Source: Sphingobacterium endophyticum
GTDB taxonomy: Bacteria > Bacteroidota > Bacteroidia > Sphingobacteriales > Sphingobacteriaceae
Assembly: GCF_009733535.1 (NCBI RefSeq)
Contig: NZ_SMMI01000004.1
Location: forward strand, 434,001 to 498,000
DNA length: 64,000 bases
Direction: 5' to 3'
The stretch's first letter is position 1. Each line of letters starts with the position of its first letter. The notes beneath the pieces were generated by a model, which searched no databases, had not been told where the DNA came from, and worked only from the letters and a program-made list of their open reading frames with translations. The position numbers and the translations under genes were made by a program. This document shows, piece after piece, positions 44,099 to 53,764 of this stretch.

Positions 44099-46762
44099 TT
44101 AATATGTGTAATGACTCTGTCTCTTGGTTAATTTTAAATCTTGAAGAATCGAAGCCTTTGCTCGGATCGTTATATTGTAACTTTTATATCTCCCAAAAGG
44201 TACCCATCCGACAGACATATCCCAACAGTGCAAATCTCGATAGATGCTCACCTGGGTCATTGACGCTTCATTTTGTATAAAGTCATATCCGGTATTGAAC
44301 TGTACCTTCCATTTTGGGGTCACATTAAAGTCACCATGCACATTGACCGTACTGGTCAATCTAGTACTCATTCGTCCCAATTGACCATCCCAAGCACGGT
44401 TATAATTAAAACTAAATGAACCGGCTAAGTTCCAAGGAATATTAAAATCCACAAAGGCATTCGGATCCGTACTGATCCTTGCCAATGCTTGAGCTTGTTC
44501 AGGAGTCAAGTTTGGCATTGCACTTCGGAGTGAGTCAATATTATCGCCTCGGTTTTGATTGGCTTTTGGATTTAAGCTATAATCAAAGGATAGTCCGAAA
44601 TTCGTTAAACGAGCTAATGTACCATCTTTAACAGCAAATCGATTAATTCTGGTTCCGGTGAACCTATCATAGGAGTAGGCGTCTAAACTACCATTGAAAT
44701 TGACATTTACCTTTTTGTCAAAAAGAGCAGTCCTTCCGGAAAAGCTGATAGGCGATAATTTTAAAGAGTCTGCAGCGACGTTGTAGTTACCACTAAAAGT
44801 TAAACCCTGTATTATCGGCACTTTTTTGACACCTTTTCCTGTGGTATCCTTGTCGTTTCGAATCTTTGCTTCCAAGTTATTATCAACGGAGAAACCGATA
44901 CCAAATGATTTTCCATCTGAAGGTGTACCATAGATAGCGTTTTCAAAAATGGAATATTTCTTATATACCCCTCTTTCATCTGTAAAATCACGGTAGAAGC
45001 CATATCGGGCGTCGGAAAAGTCAGGCCTGTAATTCAAATTGATGGATGGAGTAATGGTATGACGCATCGCCTCGATCTTACCAATCTTTTTATTCATCTG
45101 ACCATAGATTTTTGTCGAAAGTCCAGTTGAAACAGTATAATCATAAGCACGTTTGAACCCCTGCAGGGTATCTCTCACGCTTACAAAACCGAAAGGCTCA
45201 TTCTGCAGCCTGTTTCTATAATATTGCAAATACCAACGTTCAGTATAATTAAATGAGGTATTGAATTGGAAGTACTTCAAAACATTCAAGCTTAAGCTGA
45301 CTGGAATATTATGCTGCATCCCGTTGGTAAACTCGTTTAATGTTTCTTTTCTGAATAAAAGAGAGTCTTTGGTGACAAGCCTATTCTGGGCTTGTAAGCT
45401 ATATCCTACCGTAATTCTTTGAAACCATTTTTGTTCCCCTATTCGGTCTTTTGAATCAAATGGGTTAAAAGTAGCAACGCTCAAGCTAACAGTGGGTAAG
45501 TCAAGGTTCAAGTCGCCATTGGTCAAATTTTGCTCATGGGACATGTTTGTTGTAAAGTTAACTTTTCCATCAGCGAATACCTTTCCGTATGCAATCGATG
45601 ATCGCATACTGTTGTTGGTAGCCAGCATGGGATTATACCCATTTGCTGTTGCGGAATTTCTATAGTTATTTCGCGAACCAAAGTTAACCGATGCGGAGAA
45701 CGAAGTTCCTGGATTAGCTTCCTGACGTTGCGAGTGGTTCCAAGTGAAGCGGAACTCCTTACTTCTACCATAATCATCTGTTCCTTCAACCCCTTGGACA
45801 TATGATCCATATTCTAGGGAGAAGTTACCATTGAATTTATAATTCTTTAAATATTGTGTCCTGACATTGGCTACCCAAGTTCCTTTTGAATAGAGAGTAC
45901 CGCGGATTTCAGAATCCCAATAATCATTAAAGGTCAGGTACCAGCCCAAGTCACGCATTGCAAATCCTCTCGATGCATCTTCACTAAAGGAAGGGAATAA
46001 GAATCCCGAGCTTTTCTTATCCTGTTTAGGAAAAAATCCAAAAGGAATGGCTAAAAATTTAATGGGAATATTTTCAACGACCAGATAAGAAGGTCCGGCA
46101 ATGATTTGATTTTTTGTAATGACCCCTTTTGTAATTTGTATTCCAAAGTGGGTATGAGGGTAAGGTAAATTACAGGTTGAGTAGAGTCCTTTGTATAGGG
46201 ACATTTCATCATAGATATTTTTTCGCACCTCTTTGGCTTGAATATATCCACCGTCGACTTCGGTCATTACCCCAAAAGTTTTAGGGACTTGCGTTTTATA
46301 ATTATAGAGCAATGAATCCACAGCAATTGGAGATTCACCGGGCATTATAACGACGGGACGGCCGACATACTTACCATTGTGGTCGATAACTCCTGTAGCA
46401 AAAAGGACATTTGTGTTTCTATCCAAACGGATATAGTCGGCAGCAAGTTCGAATCCTTGATATTTAACTTTCGCTCCTTTGTAAAGGTGGAGGATATTTT
46501 TACTAACCTCATTCCATGAAGAATCGTTGGCAGAAATAGTCACCACGGTTTCCAATCCACCCTGATCTTTCATATGGACTGTATCCTGACCACTAACTTC
46601 TTTAAAATTGTTTTTGCTGGTATCGGTAGGAATAGTATCTCTTTGGAGGGTATCTATTGTAACATTTTGCTTGGTAGAATTATTCTCCACCTGAGCCTGC
46701 AGCACAGTAATCCCTATAAAAAAAAACAGAATGGAAAGTAAAAAACAACTTAAGGCCTTCAA
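44099..46762 (-). CDS. lptD: LPS-assembly outer-membrane protein LptD-like (OstA)
   Basis: 887-residue outer-membrane protein. A signal peptide (about 1-23, ending LQAQ) is followed by an OstA/LptA-like beta-jellyroll (HLYKGAKVKYQGFELAADYIRLDRNTNVLFATGVIDHNGKYVG, about 92-135), then a long beta-barrel with the LptD-type block IPIKFLAIPFGFFPKQDKKSSGFLFPSFSEDASRGF (about 231-266). In Bacteroidota this family is annotated as putative LptD. It would insert lipopolysaccharide in the outer leaflet. The frame opens with TTG at 46762, directly preceded by ATT; there is no ATG near, so a TTG start is likely. Divergent from the amidase/MCE genes, all envelope functions. Confidence 0.87.
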   Translation of the reverse strand: MKALSCFLLSILFFFIGITVLQAQVENNSTKQNVTIDTLQRDTIPTDTSKNNFKEVSGQDTVHMKDQGGLETVVTISANDSSWNEVSKNILHLYKGAKVKYQGFELAADYIRLDRNTNVLFATGVIDHNGKYVGRPVVIMPGESPIAVDSLLYNYKTQVPKTFGVMTEVDGGYIQAKEVRKNIYDEMSLYKGLYSTCNLPYPHTHFGIQITKGVITKNQIIAGPSYLVVENIPIKFLAIPFGFFPKQDKKSSGFLFPSFSEDASRGFAMRDLGWYLTFNDYWDSEIRGTLYSKGTWVANVRTQYLKNYKFNGNFSLEYGSYVQGVEGTDDYGRSKEFRFTWNHSQRQEANPGTSFSASVNFGSRNNYRNSATANGYNPMLATNNSMRSSIAYGKVFADGKVNFTTNMSHEQNLTNGDLNLDLPTVSLSVATFNPFDSKDRIGEQKWFQRITVGYSLQAQNRLVTKDSLLFRKETLNEFTNGMQHNIPVSLSLNVLKYFQFNTSFNYTERWYLQYYRNRLQNEPFGFVSVRDTLQGFKRAYDYTVSTGLSTKIYGQMNKKIGKIEAMRHTITPSINLNYRPDFSDARYGFYRDFTDERGVYKKYSIFENAIYGTPSDGKSFGIGFSVDNNLEAKIRNDKDTTGKGVKKVPIIQGLTFSGNYNVAADSLKLSPISFSGRTALFDKKVNVNFNGSLDAYSYDRFTGTRINRFAVKDGTLARLTNFGLSFDYSLNPKANQNRGDNIDSLRSAMPNLTPEQAQALARISTDPNAFVDFNIPWNLAGSFSFNYNRAWDGQLGRMSTRLTSTVNVHGDFNVTPKWKVQFNTGYDFIQNEASMTQVSIYRDLHCWDMSVGWVPFGRYKSYNITIRAKASILQDLKLTKRQSHYTY

Positions 46763-46919
46763 AATGAAATATGAATGTTATTTTTGTGCTAATTTTAAAC
46801 TCTTGTTGGCAAAAATAGTCAAAAATCAATAACAAATATTAGGTTTTTGATAAAGTTAATCATATTTAACAGTTTACTTTAACAATGTTGCCAGAGAGAC
46901 TTAAATAATAACGTTAACT

Positions 46920-47813
46920 ATGAATTTCAATAAATCCATAAAAATAACCTTATCGGTACTAGCAGTCTTGTTACCGATGATTTTCTTAAGTACAATTGTT
47001 AATTCACAGGAAAAAGAGAATCAAGAGAATAAACCAGAACAAACTACCCAGAACAATAAAACTTTTAAACTGGTCGTTATCGACCCGGGCCATGGAGGTA
47101 ATCTACCAGGAGCAAGAGGACGGATATCATTGGAAAAGGATATTGCCCTTGATGTGGGTAAAAAATTGAAAGCAGCAATTGAAAAGGATATGCCTGGAGT
47201 AAAAGCAATGTTAACTCGAGAGACCGATATTGATGTACCATTTCACGAGCGAACTGCTTTGGCCAATAAAAATCATGCTGATTTATTTATTTCCATACAC
47301 TGTAATTCTGCGGATTCAGATCGAAAAGTTAAGGGTAAAAATGGAAGATATGTTACTCAAACCATTCGAAGGCCAGATGTTAGCGGAACAGAAACTTTTG
47401 TATGTGGATTTAACAGGTTGCAGAGAGGTGAATCAGAAGTTGCAGTAAGAGAGAATGCGGATATTTTATTTGAAGAAAATTACCAGGAGAATTATGGTGG
47501 ATTTGATCCAAATGATCCATCGACATACATAATTTTCTCTATGCTAAAAAGAACTTACCGGGACAAAAGTATTAGGTTAGCCACATTTATACAAAATGAA
47601 TATGTGAAGAAAGGCCGTCCTAACAGGGGAGTTCAAGAACTTTCACTTCAGGTTTTGGCATATGCAGCTATGCCAGCGGTATTAACTGAGATAGGCTTTA
47701 TTTCCAATCCTGAGGAAGAGAAATTTATGGTATCAGAAGATGGGCAAAATGAGATTGTTGCTAATCTTGTGGATGCAATAAAGCATTACAAGACCAGTTC
47801 AGGATTGCAATAG
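46920..47813 (+). CDS. N-acetylmuramoyl-L-alanine amidase (first of a tandem pair)
   Basis: 297 residues. Signal peptide or anchor about 6-31, then an Amidase_3 zinc domain: VVIDPGHGGNLPGARG (His ligand), EKDIALDVGKKL (Glu ligand), LFISIHCNSAD (His ligand, about 124-134) and the catalytic Glu in AVLTEIGFISNPEEEKFM (about 257-274). It cuts the bond between MurNAc and L-Ala in peptidoglycan in the periplasm. There is no LysM or AMIN domain. The following gene is a close paralogue, 9 bases away. ATG start. Confidence 0.93.
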   Translation: MNFNKSIKITLSVLAVLLPMIFLSTIVNSQEKENQENKPEQTTQNNKTFKLVVIDPGHGGNLPGARGRISLEKDIALDVGKKLKAAIEKDMPGVKAMLTRETDIDVPFHERTALANKNHADLFISIHCNSADSDRKVKGKNGRYVTQTIRRPDVSGTETFVCGFNRLQRGESEVAVRENADILFEENYQENYGGFDPNDPSTYIIFSMLKRTYRDKSIRLATFIQNEYVKKGRPNRGVQELSLQVLAYAAMPAVLTEIGFISNPEEEKFMVSEDGQNEIVANLVDAIKHYKTSSGLQ

Positions 47814-47822
47814 GTATAATAT

Positions 47823-48728
47823 TTGATAATAAACAGAAACGAAAAGGAGACATTGGAGAATTTTATTAAATCGAGAAAGGGAGTTTTAAGAAATGTTGGG
47901 ATTACCCTAACTTGTATTTCAGTCTTGTTATTGGCGAGTTTTAGGCCAGTTGAATATCAAGATAATCAGGGAAGTCCTAGGAAATTAAAAACCATTGTAT
48001 TAGATCCTGGCCATGGTGGGCATGACTCAGGGGCAGTTGGAAGACAGTCAAAAGAAAAAGATATTGCCCTGCAGGTAGCTTTGAAGTTAGGTAAGAAAAT
48101 CGAGCGAGAATTTCCGGGAATTAAAGTTATTTATACTCGTACAACGGATGTATATCCAAAGTTGTATGAGCGTCCGGCATTGGCAAATAAACATCATGCT
48201 GATCTTTTTATATCGATTCACTGTAACTCTGGCGGAGCAAGTAGCAGAAGGGTAAAAAACAGCCGCGGGAAATATGTGACGCAACGAGTTCTAAATACTT
48301 CAGCAAAAGGTACAGAAACATTGGTTTTAGGTTTTAGCCGTACAGGTGATCAAGATGTGGCCATACGTGAAAATGCTTCGATTTTGATGGAGGATAACTA
48401 TAAAGAAAACTATGGAGGATTTGACCCAAAAGATCCTTCAACCTATATCGTATTTTCTTTGATGAAAAGAAAATTTAGGGAACAGAGCATCAGACTTGCC
48501 TCATATATGCAAGATCAATTTCAAAATTCCAGTAGAACTGACCGTGGAGTGAAAGAACAGTCATTGGCGGTTCTTGCTACAGCAGGGATGCCGGCAGTTT
48601 TGACGGAGATTGGATTTATCTCCAATCCCGATGAAGAAAGATTTATGATGTCATCTGCAGGACAGGAATCAATTGTCACTGATTTGTTTAATGCTATAAA
48701 TACTTATAGAAAAAGCATAGAAAAATAA
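47823..48728 (+). CDS. N-acetylmuramoyl-L-alanine amidase (second of a tandem pair)
   Basis: 301 residues, same architecture and clear paralogue of the preceding gene (shared blocks: DPGHGG, EKDIAL, ERPALANKHHADLFISIHCNS, RENASILMEDNYKENYGGFDP, LTEIGFISNPDEERFM). One hydrophobic anchor at about 20-40. No ATG opens the frame: TTG at 47823 gives this length; an internal TTG at 47853, preceded by AAGGAG, would give 291 residues and is also plausible. The pair probably arose by tandem duplication, with the paralogues perhaps serving septal and lateral wall. Confidence 0.9.
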   Translation: MIINRNEKETLENFIKSRKGVLRNVGITLTCISVLLLASFRPVEYQDNQGSPRKLKTIVLDPGHGGHDSGAVGRQSKEKDIALQVALKLGKKIEREFPGIKVIYTRTTDVYPKLYERPALANKHHADLFISIHCNSGGASSRRVKNSRGKYVTQRVLNTSAKGTETLVLGFSRTGDQDVAIRENASILMEDNYKENYGGFDPKDPSTYIVFSLMKRKFREQSIRLASYMQDQFQNSSRTDRGVKEQSLAVLATAGMPAVLTEIGFISNPDEERFMMSSAGQESIVTDLFNAINTYRKSIEK

Positions 48729-48785
48729 TCTTTTTCTTAAATTGGCAGAAGCAACAGAGTTAAAAGTATTTAAACAGAGGTAATT

Positions 48786-49733
48786 TTGAAAATATCAAAC
48801 GAAACTAAAGTCGGGGCATTAACGAGTATTGCAATTGCAATTTTATTTATTGGTTACAGTTTCCTTAAAGGAAACAACGTATTTAGCAGTGAAAACACAT
48901 TTTATACAGAATATGATAATGTTGATGGTCTAGCAGTATCAAAGCCAGTTTTAGTGAGTGGATTCCAAATTGGTCGTGTTTCAAAACTTACCCTACAACC
49001 CAACGGCAAAATCAGAACTGAATTTAAGATCAAAAATGAATATGAAATTCCATCGAATACCGTAGCTCGTATTGTTAGTGCCGATTTATTAGGCAGTAAG
49101 GCTATCGTATTTGAATTGGGAAATAGTACTACAATGGCTAGGAATGGTGACCCCTTGCTGTCAGATGTTCAAGCAAACCTGATGGAAAAGGTTGAGCCCT
49201 TGCAGAAAAAAATCGAAAACTTGGTTGTAAAATTGGATTCAGTACTTTCAGGTGTAAACTCTGTATTGGATGAAAACTTCCAACGAGACTTCAAAAGCAG
49301 TGTACATAGTATTTCTGTATCGTTGAAGAATCTTGAAAAAATCACTGGTGATGTGGATGGATTGATGGGAGCTGAGAAAAATCGCTTAAGCAATATTCTT
49401 TCTAACATGGAGTCCATAACGATGAACTTCAAGAATAACAATGAGAAAATTAACTCTATTCTTGCTAACCTAGATAATCTTTCCGACGATCTATCTAAAA
49501 CTGAGATTAAAGCTACCGTGGACAACGCGAATCAAGCGATGAAGGATGTAATGGAAATTACCAATAAAATTAATACTGGTGATGGCTCATTAAGTCAGTT
49601 GATTCATGATGAGAAACTTTATAATAATCTAACCAACGCTTCGGAGAATTTGGATCAACTGGTTAAAGATTTAAAAGAAAATCCAGGTAAATATTTGAAG
49701 ATTTCGATCTTTGGAAAGAAAGACACGAAATAG
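48786..49733 (+). CDS. mlaD: MCE/MlaD-family lipid transport protein
   Basis: 315 residues. N-terminal transmembrane anchor (about 10-27, GALTSIAIAILFIGYSFLKG), one MCE domain (about 38-115, NTFYTEYDNVDGLAVSKPVLVSGFQIGRVSKL...SADLLGSKAIVFELG), then a long coiled coil (about 130-290) as in PqiB/MlaD-type tethers. MCE hexamers move phospholipids between the membranes. No mlaE (permease) or mlaF (ATPase) is adjacent. The frame starts with TTG at 48786, directly preceded by ATT as in lptD. 57 bases after amidase 2, before a strong terminator, so likely the last gene of this operon. Confidence 0.9.
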   Translation: MKISNETKVGALTSIAIAILFIGYSFLKGNNVFSSENTFYTEYDNVDGLAVSKPVLVSGFQIGRVSKLTLQPNGKIRTEFKIKNEYEIPSNTVARIVSADLLGSKAIVFELGNSTTMARNGDPLLSDVQANLMEKVEPLQKKIENLVVKLDSVLSGVNSVLDENFQRDFKSSVHSISVSLKNLEKITGDVDGLMGAEKNRLSNILSNMESITMNFKNNNEKINSILANLDNLSDDLSKTEIKATVDNANQAMKDVMEITNKINTGDGSLSQLIHDEKLYNNLTNASENLDQLVKDLKENPGKYLKISIFGKKDTK

Positions 49734-49772
49734 GGCTTTTAAATTATTTTATTAAAAATATAACTCAAAATA

Positions 49773-49815
49773 AAAAGGGAAAGGGTTCAGTTGATTACTG
49801 AACCCTTTCCCTTTT
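49773..49815. terminator. Bidirectional terminator between the MCE and S9 peptidase genes
   Basis: Perfect 18-bp stem (49773-49790 with 49798-49815) with a 7-base loop and A/T-rich ends, between convergent genes ending at 49733 and 49831. Confidence 0.92.
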
Positions 49816-49830
49816 ATTATGTACTAAGTT

Positions 49831-51939
49831 TTAGTTTTTCAATGTTTCGTCTAGCCAACTAAAGAATTCTCTCTGCCAAACTTGTGCGCTTTGACCAGAA
49901 AGCACCCAGTGGTTTTCATCTGGCAGATAGACTAATCTACTTTTAACTCCACGTAATTGAGCAGCTTGAAAAGCTTCTAATCCTTGTCCGATAGGTACCC
50001 GAAAATCTTTTCCTCCTTGGAAGATTAATATAGGTGTATCCCATTTATCAACATGGTTGCTAGGATTGAATTGCGTATAAGTTTTCTCATTAGCCTTGTC
50101 CCAATATGGACCTCCCAAATCATGATTAGCAAAGAAAAGCTCTTCGGTAGTTCCATACCATGATTTCATATCAAAAAGTCCACAATGAGAAATAAAGGAC
50201 TTAAATCTTCCTTCATGAACACCGGCCAATTGGAAAACAGAATATCCTCCATAACTAGCACCTACAGCGCCCAGACGATCTTTGTCTACATAAGGTTCCT
50301 TAGAAATGTCATCAATTGCAGATAAATAATCTTGTATCGCTTGGCCACCCCAATCTTTTGAAATCTGTTCATTCCACTTAACTCCCCAGCCTGGCATTCC
50401 TCTTCTATTTGGCGCAATTACAATATAGCCTTGAGAAGCTAATAATTGAAAATTCCAACGGAATGAATAGGATTGTGTTGTAGCAGATTGAGGTCCTCCT
50501 TGACAGAATAGTAAGGTTGGATATTTTTTATTAGGATCAAAGTTTGGTGGATAGATCACCCATGAGAACAAGTCTAGACCATCTGTAGCTTTTGTAACTC
50601 TTGCTTCCACTTTAGTTTCAGCAACGGTACTATATAATTGATCATTAACTGATGTGATAGGGTTCAGTTTTTTAGTTTTGAAGTTGAATAGAAATACCTC
50701 TGGAGCTTGGGTCATAGTGGTTGAAGTAACGACTAATCCCTCCTTGGTTTCACCAACGATGCCAGTGATATCAAAATTTCCGGATGATAATTTCTTGATA
50801 TTTGGCAATGCCATATTCTTGAGGTTTGCTGGCACAGATAGTTCAAATATTTGAATTGTTCCTTCTGTTGGTGCAACGAAATAAATCCTTTTGCTATCCT
50901 TACTCCAAGTATATGAATTGACGGTTCCATCCCAATGCGCCGTTAGGTTCAATTTTAATCCTGTATTCGGATCTTGAATGTAGATGTCATTTTTGTCGGC
51001 TTCATATCCATCGGTTTTCATGCTCAACCAGGTTAGTAATTTTCCATCCGGACTATATCCCGGAGTATTGTCATAACCTTGCATACCTTCGGTTAGATTT
51101 GTGGTATTGCCTGACTGTAGATCATATTTATAGATATCCGTATTGGTACTCTGCGCGTAGTCAGTTCCGAATTTCTTCTTACAGACATATAGAACCGACT
51201 TGCTGTCTGGGGTCCAAGCAAAATCTTCTGCAGCACCAAAAGGCATTGTAGGCGAATAAAAAGGCTCATCACCTAAAATATCCTTAGCCTCTCCTATTTT
51301 TCCATTTTCATAAGAAGCAATAAATGGATGATTAAATTTTCCATCATTCCATGTATCCCAGTGACGGTAATCTAAATTATCATAGATATAAACATTGGAT
51401 TTTGGAAGATCCTTATACTTATCGGTACTGTAATAAGGCTTTAGAAGCACCTGCTTACTGAAAAGAATATGTTTACCATCAGGGGAAATTTTGACGTTTT
51501 CTAAGCCATCTTCATAATTAGTTAATTGAACGGCATTTCCATCTTTTAGACTTTTTTTCCAAATCTGCCCTTTAAATAGGTAAAGTACTTGATCTCCATC
51601 CACATTCAATACAGATTCTGAACCTGCATCAGTAGTGAATTGTATGGCTGAACCTCCCTTAACAGGGATAACAAATAAATTCTTCTCGGATTTATTTTCT
51701 TCGAATTGATAGTTGGATACCCCATATATAAGTTGAGTACCATCAGTAAAAAGACCTTCAGCACTAACTCGTCCCAGCTCCCAAAGTTTCTTAGGGCTTA
51801 AAGGTTCAACATTTCTAGAGTTCCTAACACGGTTCTCTACTTTTGGACGTTCCACCTTTTGAGGAACTTCCTTTCCTTCTTGTGCAATAACCATATTATT
51901 GATCAATAAGAATGCGCCAATCCATGATATCTTGTGCAT
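49831..51939 (-). CDS. S9-family prolyl oligopeptidase-type peptidase
   Basis: 702 residues. Signal peptide 1-19 (MHKISWIGAFLLINNMVIAQ), so exported. An N-terminal beta-propeller (about 60-430) has repeated WD-like strands such as LLTWLSMKTDGYEADKNDIYI. The C-terminal alpha/beta hydrolase (about 440-702) has the nucleophile elbow GAVGASYGGYSVFQ (Ser near 566), Asp in FQGGKDFRVPIGQGLEA and His in LPDENHWVLSG. Members cleave dipeptides or acylpeptides. It resembles dipeptidyl peptidase IV-like exopeptidases that process peptides for uptake. Single gene; a hairpin lies just upstream of the ATG. Confidence 0.93.
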   Translation of the reverse strand: MHKISWIGAFLLINNMVIAQEGKEVPQKVERPKVENRVRNSRNVEPLSPKKLWELGRVSAEGLFTDGTQLIYGVSNYQFEENKSEKNLFVIPVKGGSAIQFTTDAGSESVLNVDGDQVLYLFKGQIWKKSLKDGNAVQLTNYEDGLENVKISPDGKHILFSKQVLLKPYYSTDKYKDLPKSNVYIYDNLDYRHWDTWNDGKFNHPFIASYENGKIGEAKDILGDEPFYSPTMPFGAAEDFAWTPDSKSVLYVCKKKFGTDYAQSTNTDIYKYDLQSGNTTNLTEGMQGYDNTPGYSPDGKLLTWLSMKTDGYEADKNDIYIQDPNTGLKLNLTAHWDGTVNSYTWSKDSKRIYFVAPTEGTIQIFELSVPANLKNMALPNIKKLSSGNFDITGIVGETKEGLVVTSTTMTQAPEVFLFNFKTKKLNPITSVNDQLYSTVAETKVEARVTKATDGLDLFSWVIYPPNFDPNKKYPTLLFCQGGPQSATTQSYSFRWNFQLLASQGYIVIAPNRRGMPGWGVKWNEQISKDWGGQAIQDYLSAIDDISKEPYVDKDRLGAVGASYGGYSVFQLAGVHEGRFKSFISHCGLFDMKSWYGTTEELFFANHDLGGPYWDKANEKTYTQFNPSNHVDKWDTPILIFQGGKDFRVPIGQGLEAFQAAQLRGVKSRLVYLPDENHWVLSGQSAQVWQREFFSWLDETLKN

Positions 51940-51950
51940 ATAAAAACTAT

Positions 51951-51984
51951 TTTGCCTGCCAATTTACTAAAGTTGGCAGGCAAA
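51951..51984 (-). terminator. Hairpin between creD and the S9 peptidase gene
   Basis: 12-bp stem TTTGCCTGCCAA/TTGGCAGGCAAA (51951-51962 with 51973-51984), 10-base loop, 94 bases past the creD stop and 11 bases before the peptidase ATG. The T tract after it is offset (ATAGTTTTTA), so it may be a terminator or a 5'-leader hairpin covering the peptidase start region. Confidence 0.5.
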
Positions 51985-52077
51985 AAGAAATTACATACTA
52001 ATGTCCACGGCTGACTTTCCAAAATAATAGCCAGATACTGGTCAAGTACATTCTTATGGATGTTCTACTTAGCTTGA

Positions 52078-53571
52078 TCATTGCTTTTCAAATTGGTACC
52101 AATTTATTTTTGTCGATAAACGCATCAACACGGCAAGAATGATGAATAAACCAACGGTTCCTACAATTAAAGAGTAATCTCTCAGCTGTAATAATACAAA
52201 GATAAAGGTATAGAATAATGCTAAGATGGCACTAAAAACCAGTGCTGATTTCATGTCTTTTGTAATTGCTTTAATAAATGATGATATTAAAATTATGGTT
52301 GCAAATGCAGCAATTAAATAGGCTAAGTTAAATCCTATATGCTCTGAAATGGCTAGCAACAAAGCGTAAAACAATACCATAGCAAATCCAATTAACACAT
52401 ATTGTATCAGATGGACACGTTGTTTTTTGATAATCTCCATAAACACAAGGGATATAAAGGTTAGGGCAATCACCAGTGCGCCATATTTAGTTACACGGGT
52501 AGATTTTTGATAATTGTCTACTTGTGGCAAGAAATTAATCTGAACCATATCGTAATCGTCCGAAGTCAATTGGGTTTCTACAACATTAGCATAGTTTGCA
52601 TCTACGGCTTGTGCACTTTGATAAGTACGTAAGTTTTCTTGGTCACCTGCTAGGTCAAGGCCTTGGAATTTATAGATTCCAGAAGGCTCTCCTGTCCACT
52701 GTTGGGATTGCTTTCTGCTGAAATCAGGAATATTCCAAACCGCTTTAAATGTACTGTTCACTTCCCTTTCATCAGGAAGGAAATTTCCATTGAAACTTGG
52801 ATTTGCCCAATTTCCATTCGCTTCGATCTTAGTTTGCTTAGCTAAAGGCAGGAAGTTTAAAGATTTTGAACCTTTAAGATCCAGATTGATTTCAAAAGAT
52901 TTATTTAATGATTCGTTTCCTTCTAATGCTAAATCAACTGTTAGGTTTTGATTGAATAATTTGAGGTCATTTTCAAATTTACCCATTTCATAGGCCTTTC
53001 CGTCCCAAGTAAAGCTTGGATTTTTTGAAATTCCTTTTATATCTTGAATACCGAATACCAATTTCGATTCACCCCATTTCAATTCAGAGGTATTGATTTT
53101 TAATTTTTCCAATTCAAAAGGCTTGAAACTTCCTTTGATATTGATTTTGGAATTATAAACAATGGTTTGGTAAATACCTCTTTTCAATGGCTGTGGTTCT
53201 ACCGTGGCATGAATGGAAGCTTGATCTGCCATTAGAAAGGCATATTCTGTTACAACTGATCTGACTAAGTTAGTGGCTTTTCCATCAGCAGAATTTTCTA
53301 TCCTTTCTTTAACGACATCATAAGGTACTGCAATAATAGGGCTGGTAATGACTTGATCCATTCCCCATTTTCTAGCGATCTCGGATGATACAGATACTTC
53401 CCTTTGATTTCTTTCAGAAATCAAATCTCCGATAAGACCTAATGGAATTAAGAGGATAAGCATCAAGAAAAAGATGATGAAAATTTTTAATACCAATGAG
53501 TCCGTTACTTTTTCAATTAAAGACTTTTGGGAACTGTTCCCTTGACTTTCGAGATTTGAATTATTTTCCAT
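52078..53571 (-). CDS. creD: Inner-membrane protein CreD
   Basis: 497-residue membrane protein of the CreD (cell envelope integrity/colicin tolerance) family. One N-terminal transmembrane segment (about 30-48), a large periplasmic beta domain (about 60-350) with ITSPIIAVPYDVV, TPHATVEPQPLKRGIYQTIVYNSKI-type features and NFLPLAKQTKIEANGNWANPSFNGNFLPDEREV, and about five C-terminal transmembrane segments (about 355-485) including HLIQYVLIGFAMVLFYALLLAISEHIGFNLAYLIAA. In proteobacteria it is induced by CreBC and beta-lactams; here the likely control is the winged-helix regulator upstream and the palindromic operator at 53765-53783. Confidence 0.93.
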   Translation of the reverse strand: MENNSNLESQGNSSQKSLIEKVTDSLVLKIFIIFFLMLILLIPLGLIGDLISERNQREVSVSSEIARKWGMDQVITSPIIAVPYDVVKERIENSADGKATNLVRSVVTEYAFLMADQASIHATVEPQPLKRGIYQTIVYNSKINIKGSFKPFELEKLKINTSELKWGESKLVFGIQDIKGISKNPSFTWDGKAYEMGKFENDLKLFNQNLTVDLALEGNESLNKSFEINLDLKGSKSLNFLPLAKQTKIEANGNWANPSFNGNFLPDEREVNSTFKAVWNIPDFSRKQSQQWTGEPSGIYKFQGLDLAGDQENLRTYQSAQAVDANYANVVETQLTSDDYDMVQINFLPQVDNYQKSTRVTKYGALVIALTFISLVFMEIIKKQRVHLIQYVLIGFAMVLFYALLLAISEHIGFNLAYLIAAFATIILISSFIKAITKDMKSALVFSAILALFYTFIFVLLQLRDYSLIVGTVGLFIILAVLMRLSTKINWYQFEKQ

Positions 53572-53613
53572 GTTGTATTGGATTTACTTGTAGTGTTAGT
53601 TTCTTGTTGATAA

Positions 53614-53748
53614 TTATTTTTTAATTAGATGTTGATTCTGACAAATAATGCTTGAATTCATGCGATGTACCTTAGCCATTTCTTTCCCTTTCATAAAAGA
53701 ATTGGGGTTATTCTGGATAAGGTTCAGTTTTAAAACAAGTGTTCTCAT
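53614..53748 (-). CDS. Possible 44-residue protein between regulator and creD
   Basis: A short frame from the ATG at 53748 to the TAA at 53614, with N-terminal MRTLVLKLNLIQNNPNSFMK and ending QNQHLIKK. It is basic, with no clear family. What supports it is position: the ATG sits 16 bases downstream of a perfect copy of the regulator's putative operator, as the membrane-protein gene does after the other copy, and it fills the gap before creD. Coding character is weak, so it may only be a leader. Confidence 0.35.
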   Translation of the reverse strand: MRTLVLKLNLIQNNPNSFMKGKEMAKVHRMNSSIICQNQHLIKK

Positions 53749-53764
53749 AATGTTTATTAAAAAG

